In this document: in pieces, positions 58,931 through 64,000 of the stretch
Position numbering within the stretch: position 1 is the stretch's first letter
Layout: every line of letters starts with the position of its first letter
Origin: Effusibacillus consociatus
GTDB lineage: Bacteria; Bacillota; Bacilli; Tumebacillales; Effusibacillaceae
NCBI RefSeq assembly: GCF_042652925.1
Contig: NZ_JBHSHC010000096.1
Span: 1-64,000 of the forward strand
DNA length: 64,000 bases
Direction: 5' to 3'
Notes under the pieces: model-generated
The model's database searches: none
What the model saw: the letters and a program-made list of their open reading frames with translations, nothing else
Told to the model about the DNA's origin: nothing
Program-made: the position numbers and the translations under genes

Positions 58931-59791
58931 ATGAATGAACACCCTCTGACTGGAGGCCTTGCTCGAATTCGGGCTGCGTACTCAGGACTCTCACCGAAAT
59001 TTCAGGCAGTTGCTGCTCATATTCTTGAGAATCCCCGAGACGTGGTGCACTTGTCAATTAATCAGCTCGCGGAGGTAACCGGCTGTGCAGAGGCCACGAT
59101 CTTCAGGCTCTGCAAACAACTGGGGTTCAGAGGCTATCAGGATTTGAAAATCGCCTTGGCGCAAGAAGTGGTAGAGCAGCCGCTGCAAAATATTCATGAG
59201 GAAATAAGCCAGGATGACGACATGATGACGATTGCTTCAAAAGTGTTCCAGGCAAACGTTGTCGGTTTGACCGATACACTTCATGTGCTTGAGCCGGAAT
59301 CTTTACATGAAGCGATCGCTTTATTAAAAGAGGCGAAACGAGTTGAGTTTTATGGAACCGGCGGTTCTGGCGCAATGGCGTTGGACGCTTACCATAAGTT
59401 CATGCGCACCGGAATCTCATGCATCGCCCATACCGATTCCCATTTGCAGATTATGTCGGCACGGCTGCTCGGAGAAGGTGGTGTCGTGATCGGGTTCTCT
59501 CATTCCGGCAGCAACAAGGACATTTTGGCTGCATGTAAGGTGGCGAAAGAGTCAGGCGCGAAAACCATTGCCATCACCAGCTACCGCAAGTCCCCGCTGA
59601 GCCAGCTGGCAGATGTAACTCTTTACACTTCAACCCGTGAAACCTCTTTTCGAACAGAAGCGATGTCAGCACGCATAGCCCAGTTGAGCATTATCGACAC
59701 GCTTTATATTGGACTTTCGTTATTCCGGCAGGAAGAAACGCTGCAAAATCTGCAAAAGATCCGTGAAGTCATTTCGTTAAAGAGAATGTGA
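58931..59791 (+). CDS. MurR/RpiR-family regulator with SIS domain
   Basis: An N-terminal helix-turn-helix (about 1-80: LSINQLAEVTGCAEATIFRLCKQLGFRG) is followed by a SIS sugar-phosphate-binding domain (about 120-250) with VEFYGTGGSGAMALDAY and VVIGFSHSGSNKD. Such proteins control sugar or sugar-acid operons in response to phosphosugars. ATG 58931 is preferred because CGGAGGA abuts ATG 58922. It likely controls the decayed kinase/dehydrogenase genes downstream. Confidence 0.92.
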   Translation: MNEHPLTGGLARIRAAYSGLSPKFQAVAAHILENPRDVVHLSINQLAEVTGCAEATIFRLCKQLGFRGYQDLKIALAQEVVEQPLQNIHEEISQDDDMMTIASKVFQANVVGLTDTLHVLEPESLHEAIALLKEAKRVEFYGTGGSGAMALDAYHKFMRTGISCIAHTDSHLQIMSARLLGEGGVVIGFSHSGSNKDILAACKVAKESGAKTIAITSYRKSPLSQLADVTLYTSTRETSFRTEAMSARIAQLSIIDTLYIGLSLFRQEETLQNLQKIREVISLKRM

Positions 59792-59820
59792 GCAAAGAGA
59801 GCTTCCTCTGGGCGCGGTCT

Positions 59821-59860
59821 GGTTTCGGTACGAGCTGTGCTTTGAGCGAAGCCTTTTTTA
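59821..59860 (+). terminator. terminator after the RpiR gene
   Basis: GGTTTCG (59821-59827) pairs with CGAAGCC (59847-59853), followed by TTTTTTAT. Confidence 0.65.
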
Positions 59861-59895
59861 TTTGTCGACGAAAAAATATTTTTTATATATTTATA

Positions 59896-59944
59896 TTGTA
59901 TAAAGAAAATTTATTTCATATAATGATTATGGAAGCGCATACAT
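59896..59944 (+). promoter_or_regulatory. promoter and CcpA cre site before the sugar kinase
   Basis: TTGTAT (59896-59901), a 17-bp spacer and TATAAT (59919-59924) are followed by ATGGAAGCGCATACAT (59929-59944). This matches the cre consensus WTGNAARCGNWWWCAW at every position. Placement just after the -10 box predicts catabolite repression. Confidence 0.8.
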
Positions 59945-59993
59945 CGTTTGAATAAAGAAAAACTATCCGGATTGAGCAAAGGGGGAAGGCGGG

Positions 59994-61004
59994 ATGGTCG
60001 AAATACAAGATTCAGAAGTTGTTATCGGACTCGATATCGGAACAACCAGTACCAAAACGGTTGTTTTCGGCCCGGGCGGTCAAATCCTTGGAGTTCATGC
60101 GGTTGATTACCCTCTCATCCAATCAAAACCGGCTTGGGCGGAACAGGAACCGGAACAAATTTTGCAAGCCGTGGTGGACAGTGTCCGTCATGCTTTATTA
60201 AATGCAGGAGTGAACCGGGACAATGTGATTGCTGTTGGAATGAGTTCCGCGATGCATTCGTTGATTGTTCTTGATGCAAACGGGAAGCCGCTAACCCATA
60301 GCATCATTTGGGTTGACAACCGGAGCATCGAGCAAACGGAACGGATCAAGAAAGAATTGTCGGGGCATGAGATTTATCTTCGAACGGGCACCCCTATCCA
60401 TCCGATGTCTCCTTTGCCCAAGATCCTGTGGATGAAAGAACAGTTGTCTGAAACATTTCATAAGGCCGCAAAATTTGTTTCGATTAAAGAATACGTGCTC
60501 TATCGGCTGTTCGGACAATTTGTGGTTGATTACTCGATCGCTTCCGCGACAGGACTGTTCAATCATGAAAAATTGGGTTGGGACGAGGATGTTCTCAATC
60601 TCCTGGGAATCCGATCCGAGCAACTTTCAGAAATTGTTCCTACCACACATATTGTGTCAGGTATGGATCCCGATTTGGCTACCCAAATGGGATTACGGCC
60701 GGAGACCAAATTTGTTGTAGGAGCCAGCGACGGGGTGTTGGCAAACCTTCGGGTTGCGCTGCGGGATTTGGCGGGTCCTGCAAAAGATATTCGCGCTTCG
60801 GGCGGGTTCGCAAGATCCGCAGTATGGCGGCAAATTCTCTCTGATGTAATGGGCCGTGAACTGCTGGTGCCCGAAAGCCATGAAGCTTCCGCCTTCGGGG
60901 CAGCCGTGTTGGCGCTTTATGCTCTTGGCAAAATCGACAGCCTGGAACGAATTAAAGACTGGATTACCGGGCAGGTGATTTTTCATGCCCAAGGAGGAGA
61001 AGCG
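59994..61004 (+). pseudogene. FGGY carbohydrate kinase (gluconokinase-like), internally deleted
   Basis: The N-terminal half is intact (IGLDIGTTSTKTVVFGPGG, IIWVDNRS, VVGASDGVLANL). It then jumps to the C-terminal KDIRASGGFARSAVWRQILSD. About 150 residues, including the TIGTSGA nucleotide-binding segment, are missing relative to a normal length near 500. The frame also lacks its own stop and reads on into the next gene. It is probably inactive as a kinase. A promoter with a cre site and GGGGGAAGG ribosome site remain. Confidence 0.8.
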
Positions 61005-61788
61005 ATGAAACCGAAAGTGATGATTTATCATTCAATCCCTGCTGCAGTGATGGAGTATATTAGGGAATCATGCGATGTCCTTTATTATAAGGAACTCGAC
61101 TCACCTGATCCTGATTTTTTACAGTCGTTAAGCATAGCAGAAGGACTGCTCGGGACTAAATTAAAAGTGAACAGGGAGTTATTGGATCAGGCCCATGTTT
61201 AAAAATCGTCAGCAATATATCTGTGGGCTATGACAATCTGGATATTGCGGAGCTCACAAAGCGGCATATTATGGCTACCAACACCCCGGATGTACTTACG
61301 GAAACTACGGCTGATACCATTTTTGGATTGCTTTTGGCGACCGCGCGGAACAACTTTATGATGCCGCATTCTGCAGCCTCAATGAATTGTTGCAGGCATC
61401 CGACTTTGTTTGTCTGATGACGCCTCTGTCCTCTGCTACGGAGAATTTGATAGGGGAAAGAGAATTTCAACTTATGAAACAATCAGCAATATTTATTAAT
61501 GGGTTTCGAGGGAAAACGGTGAATGAAAAGGATTTGATCAACGCACTCCAAAACAGGACTCTACTAGCGGCCGGATTGGACGTCTATGAAAAAGAACCGA
61601 TCGATCCCGATAACCCGCTTCTGAAATTAAAGAATGTCGTCACTCTGCCCCATATTGGATCTGCTACTGTTGAAACCCGGTTCAAGATGGCTAAGCTTGC
61701 AGCCGAAAATCTTGTGAAGGGATTAACGGGTCACCGTCCTCCCAGTTTGATTCATCCTGAAGTTGAATTTTTAAAAGATTCCAATTAG
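61005..61788 (+). pseudogene. D-2-hydroxyacid dehydrogenase, frameshifted and deleted
   Basis: ATG 61005, after AAGGAGGAG, begins MKPKVMIYHSIPAAV. The frame ends at 61202 after LLDQAHV because one C is missing near 61193. The next frame carries GYDNLDIAELTKRHIMATNTPDVLTE and TIFGLLLATAR. It then jumps to a third frame with LYDAAFCSLNELLQASDFV, INGFRGKTVNEKDLI and LPHIGSATVETR. The NAD-binding GxGxxG segment is deleted. By context this was a 2-ketogluconate or glyoxylate reductase. Confidence 0.88.
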
Positions 61789-61920
61789 TAATTGTAGACT
61801 CATGCCCGCATATGATATAGTCAAAGCAATCGGTATATTAAACTTGGTTTTCTATACTAAACCGATCTTTCGGATTCTGTTGCGAACATGTGTGGACATT
61901 GAGAAATGAGGTTTATTTTC

Positions 61921-62682
61921 ATGCAGAAATATTGGGTGCCAGCTTTAGAGCGGGCAAACGCGATACTTGCTCTACTGGCTGCTGAACCGTCGGATCTTAG
62001 GCTGATCGATCTATCGAACCGCCTGGGAATTAACAAAAGCTCTATGTATTCTCTGCTCAATACAATGGAAACGCTTGGTTGGGTGGTAAAGGGAAAAGGA
62101 GATACCTATTCGCTGGGGCCAGCCCTAGGATCTTTAAGTGCTGCTTTTTTCCGACAGTTTCATTTGCTCCAGTCTTTTCACGAAGAAGCTGCATCGTCCG
62201 CCAAACGTGTCGGCGAAACGATTCAATTGGCCGTGTTGAATGGAAGGCATGTTTTGTATTTGGCCAAAGAAGAAACTGCCGCACCTGTCCGAGTGGTTTC
62301 CGACCCGGGAATGAGATTTCCCGCACACGCTACTTCTCTTGGAAAAGCGTTACTGACACAATTTGATTATGATTCCTTGCGGGAGCTTTATCATGACCAG
62401 GAATTTGAAGCCATGACACCTTATACAGTCACAGATTTGGAACAATTGTGGGAGCAAGTGAAACAAAGCAAAATCAATGGGTATGCCTGTGATCTGCAGG
62501 AAGCAGTGGCCGGTTTTTACTGTATCGCCGCCCCTGTCTATAACCACTCGGATCGAATCCTTGCTGCGGTTAGTTTCACGATGATGGAAACCGCCTGGCA
62601 GGAAAAATTCGATTTGGCTCGTGATGAAATTGTGGATTTGGCCAGACGATTGTCGCAGAGAGCTGGTCATACAAGAACGTGA
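61921..62682 (+). CDS. IclR-family transcriptional regulator
   Basis: The N-terminal winged helix (about 1-65: ALERANAILALLAAEPSDLR, LGINKSSMYSLLNTMETLGW) is followed by the effector domain with RFPAHATSLGKALLTQ and a C-terminal AAPVYNHSDRILAAVSF. ATG 61921 is chosen since GAGG lies 9 bases upstream; ATG 61906 has no site. It precedes an SDR dehydrogenase and a fumarylacetoacetate hydrolase, likely its targets. Confidence 0.93.
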   Translation: MQKYWVPALERANAILALLAAEPSDLRLIDLSNRLGINKSSMYSLLNTMETLGWVVKGKGDTYSLGPALGSLSAAFFRQFHLLQSFHEEAASSAKRVGETIQLAVLNGRHVLYLAKEETAAPVRVVSDPGMRFPAHATSLGKALLTQFDYDSLRELYHDQEFEAMTPYTVTDLEQLWEQVKQSKINGYACDLQEAVAGFYCIAAPVYNHSDRILAAVSFTMMETAWQEKFDLARDEIVDLARRLSQRAGHTRT

Positions 62683-62694
62683 GGGGGATTGGGA

Positions 62695-63468
62695 GTGAGA
62701 CTGAAGAACAAAGTGGCATTGATTACCGGTGCCGGTTCCGGAATCGGGAAAACCACTGCCTTGTTGTTCGCGAAAGAAGGAGCGAGGGTGATTGTGAATG
62801 ATCTCTCCGAACAACATGGAACCGAAACTGCGGAAGAAATTTGTGAACACGGAGGGGAAGCCATTTTTCTGCGAGCGGATGTAAGCGTTTCCCCGGAAGT
62901 GGAGGACTTGGTAAAAAGGGCGCTCGCCCGATATGGACAAATTGATGTACTGTTTAATAACGCCGGAATTGCCGGTGTGGGGGCCCTTCACGAAACCAGT
63001 GATGAACTGTGGGATCGGGTGATGAATGTAAATATCAAGGGTGTATTTTTACCGAGTAAATTTGTTATCCCTCATATGATGGAGCGTAAAGCTGGTTGCA
63101 TTATCAACATGTCATCCTGCATTGCCGAGATCGGGCTGATGCGACGGGCTGTATATGCCGCGACCAAGGGAGCGGTTCTGGCGTTAACAAAATCGATGCA
63201 AGTGGACTATGCCACTTACAATATTCGAGTCAACGCTTTGCTGCCGGGAACTATTTTGACTCCGTTTGTTGAAGACTACCTGAAAACTTCTTACGAGAAT
63301 CCGGATGAGGCGTTGCAAAACATTAAAAAACGTCAGTTGAGTGGCGACTTGGGGACGCCTGAAGATGTTGCGAAAGCAGCATTGTTTCTTGCGTCGGATG
63401 AATCAAAGTTTATGATGGGCTCTCCACTGTACATCGATGGAGGAGCCACCTTTGGCAAAATGGCGTAA
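62695..63468 (+). CDS. short-chain dehydrogenase/reductase (SDR)
   Basis: The Rossmann motif TGAGSGIG lies near 13-20, NNAG near 88, the catalytic Ser/Tyr/Lys in MSSC and YAATKGA (Tyr near 153, Lys near 157). A C-terminal SPLYIDGG ends the fold. Its 257 residues are classical SDR. GTG 62695 follows GAGGGGGA. Gene order suggests oxidation of a sugar or hydroxyacid in the same pathway as the FAH-family protein. Confidence 0.92.
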   Translation: MRLKNKVALITGAGSGIGKTTALLFAKEGARVIVNDLSEQHGTETAEEICEHGGEAIFLRADVSVSPEVEDLVKRALARYGQIDVLFNNAGIAGVGALHETSDELWDRVMNVNIKGVFLPSKFVIPHMMERKAGCIINMSSCIAEIGLMRRAVYAATKGAVLALTKSMQVDYATYNIRVNALLPGTILTPFVEDYLKTSYENPDEALQNIKKRQLSGDLGTPEDVAKAALFLASDESKFMMGSPLYIDGGATFGKMA

Positions 63469-63474
63469 TACACG

Positions 63475-63578
63475 CCCACGAAAGTGAAGCTGAATCTTCG
63501 AAGCATATTCCGAGTACTTTCGTGGGGACCCGGAAAGAATCTCAAGTGCCAATTCGTACTTTGGCGGGGACCCGGAAA
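63475..63578 (+). repeat. inverted and direct repeats in the leader of the FAH-family gene
   Basis: CCCACGAAAGT (63475-63485) and ACTTTCGTGGG (63516-63526) are a perfect 11-bp inverted pair. The 23-bp unit GTACTTT...GGGGACCCGGAAA occurs at 63514-63536 and again at 63556-63578, 42 bp apart, with two changes. The hairpin lacks a T tract. It may be a regulatory leader or remains of a mobile repeat. Confidence 0.55.
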
Positions 63579-63634
63579 AACCGTGGCAACCCAGCAACAA
63601 ATAAATCTAGTACATAGAAAAGGAGATACATAGG

Positions 63635-64000
63635 ATGAAGTTTTTAACGTTTCGAACAGAAGAGGGATTGAAGCTGGGAGTCAAAACGGAAAAAGGCGTA
63701 TTGCAAGTTCAGAAAACGGTGGAGGAGCTTCTTGCGGACGGTGAAAGAGTGTTGGACGAGGTATCTTCTTATGTAAGGCGGACCCTTGAAAGCGGTAACT
63801 CGGATGTGTTTCTTAACGAAGAGGAGTTATCTCTCGGACCTTGTGTTCCCAATCCGGGAAAGATCATTTGTGTGGGGCTCAACTACCGGAAACATGCGGA
63901 AGAGTCCAATATGCCGATCCCTGAGTATCCGATTCTGTTTAATAAATTTGATAACACAGTTGCCGCTCACGGAGACATTATTGACCTGCCATTCAACTCC
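63635..64000 (+). CDS. fumarylacetoacetate hydrolase family protein (partial, cut by window edge)
   Basis: The frame runs off the right edge. The N-terminal part is MKFLTFRTEEGLKLGVKTEKG. The catalytic-domain start PNPGKIICVGLNYRKHAEESN and PILFNKFDNTVAAHGDII match FAH-family hydrolases and decarboxylases, including ureidoglycolate lyase and dehydratase-like members. AAAAGGAGAT precedes ATG 63635. Its exact reaction is not clear. Confidence 0.88.
   Translation, partial: MKFLTFRTEEGLKLGVKTEKGVLQVQKTVEELLADGERVLDEVSSYVRRTLESGNSDVFLNEEELSLGPCVPNPGKIICVGLNYRKHAEESNMPIPEYPILFNKFDNTVAAHGDIIDLPFNS

Noticed and set aside
61223..61417. Independent small gene with start at 61223
   Set aside because: It is the middle fragment of the frameshifted dehydrogenase.
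63580..63634. T-box or SAM riboswitch suggested by GTGGCAACCC
   Set aside because: The required stems and T-box sequence are absent, and no T-tract hairpin follows.

Overview
The window is 64 kb of chromosome from a spore-forming-type Bacillota (Bacillales). The best guess is an Alicyclobacillaceae-like lineage such as Effusibacillus or Tumebacillus, judged only from gene content: type IV pili, SLH proteins, stalk-domain proteins, FixABCX, encapsulin, YknXYZ/MacAB-type efflux and GGAGG ribosome sites throughout. There are no rRNA or tRNA genes, no complete insertion sequences and no CRISPR array.

Layout. 1-10.3 kb: a complete type IV pilus operon (pilC, major pilin, pilD, two minor prepilins, a PilX-like protein, pilM-N-O, pilB, pilT). 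10.4-12.7 kb: vanZ-like gene, then an AT-rich islet with a possible GNAT toxin/antitoxin pair and a tandem-duplicated ribbon-helix-helix-like protein. 12.8-16.5 kb: surface and secreted proteins (SLH protein, 35-residue-repeat protein, CocE/X-Pro peptidase-type hydrolase). 16.6-18.9 kb: small proteins and queF. 19-25.7 kb: two-component system plus MacAB-like exporter, linked by a shared 11-bp direct-repeat promoter element. 25.8-32.8 kb: DUF4931 protein, coiled-coil secreted protein, C39-like peptidase, tatA, a second two-component system, dedA, a PIG-L deacetylase. 33.5-37.1 kb: fixABCX. 37.3-41.7 kb: esterase, a Fur-box-controlled encapsulin operon, a lipoprotein, a cold-shock protein. 41.9-45.4 kb: drug exporter plus PadR, and speH behind a long structured leader. 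45.5-58.4 kb: a dense signalling island. 58.4-64 kb: cupredoxin, RpiR regulator, a CcpA-type cre site before two decayed sugar-acid genes, IclR regulator, SDR dehydrogenase, and a fumarylacetoacetate hydrolase cut by the window edge.

The most unusual part is 45.5-58.4 kb. It holds a KaiC-like ATPase with a PocR/GAF/LuxR regulator, then an operon of HD-GYP, STAS, PP2C phosphatase, FapA and STAS, and then a clear cyclic-di-GMP-I riboswitch. The riboswitch precedes a 27-residue hydrophobic peptide gene that is followed by a terminator hairpin. Behind it lie a DUF5317 membrane protein, a membrane HD-GYP protein fused to a SpoIIAB-like kinase domain, a PAS histidine kinase and a receiver-PP2C phosphatase. 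This reads as a c-di-GMP-gated peptide/partner-switching circuit with built-in feedback, because the riboswitch senses the molecule its own operon's HD-GYP protein should degrade. I know of no described system with this composition.

Other regulatory finds: a 16-bp palindrome shared by the pilus operon and the SLH gene, a 35-bp inverted repeat before the drug exporter, and a candidate cis-regulatory RNA before speH. Starts were moved from the longest reading frame wherever a clear Shine-Dalgarno site pointed to an internal start.
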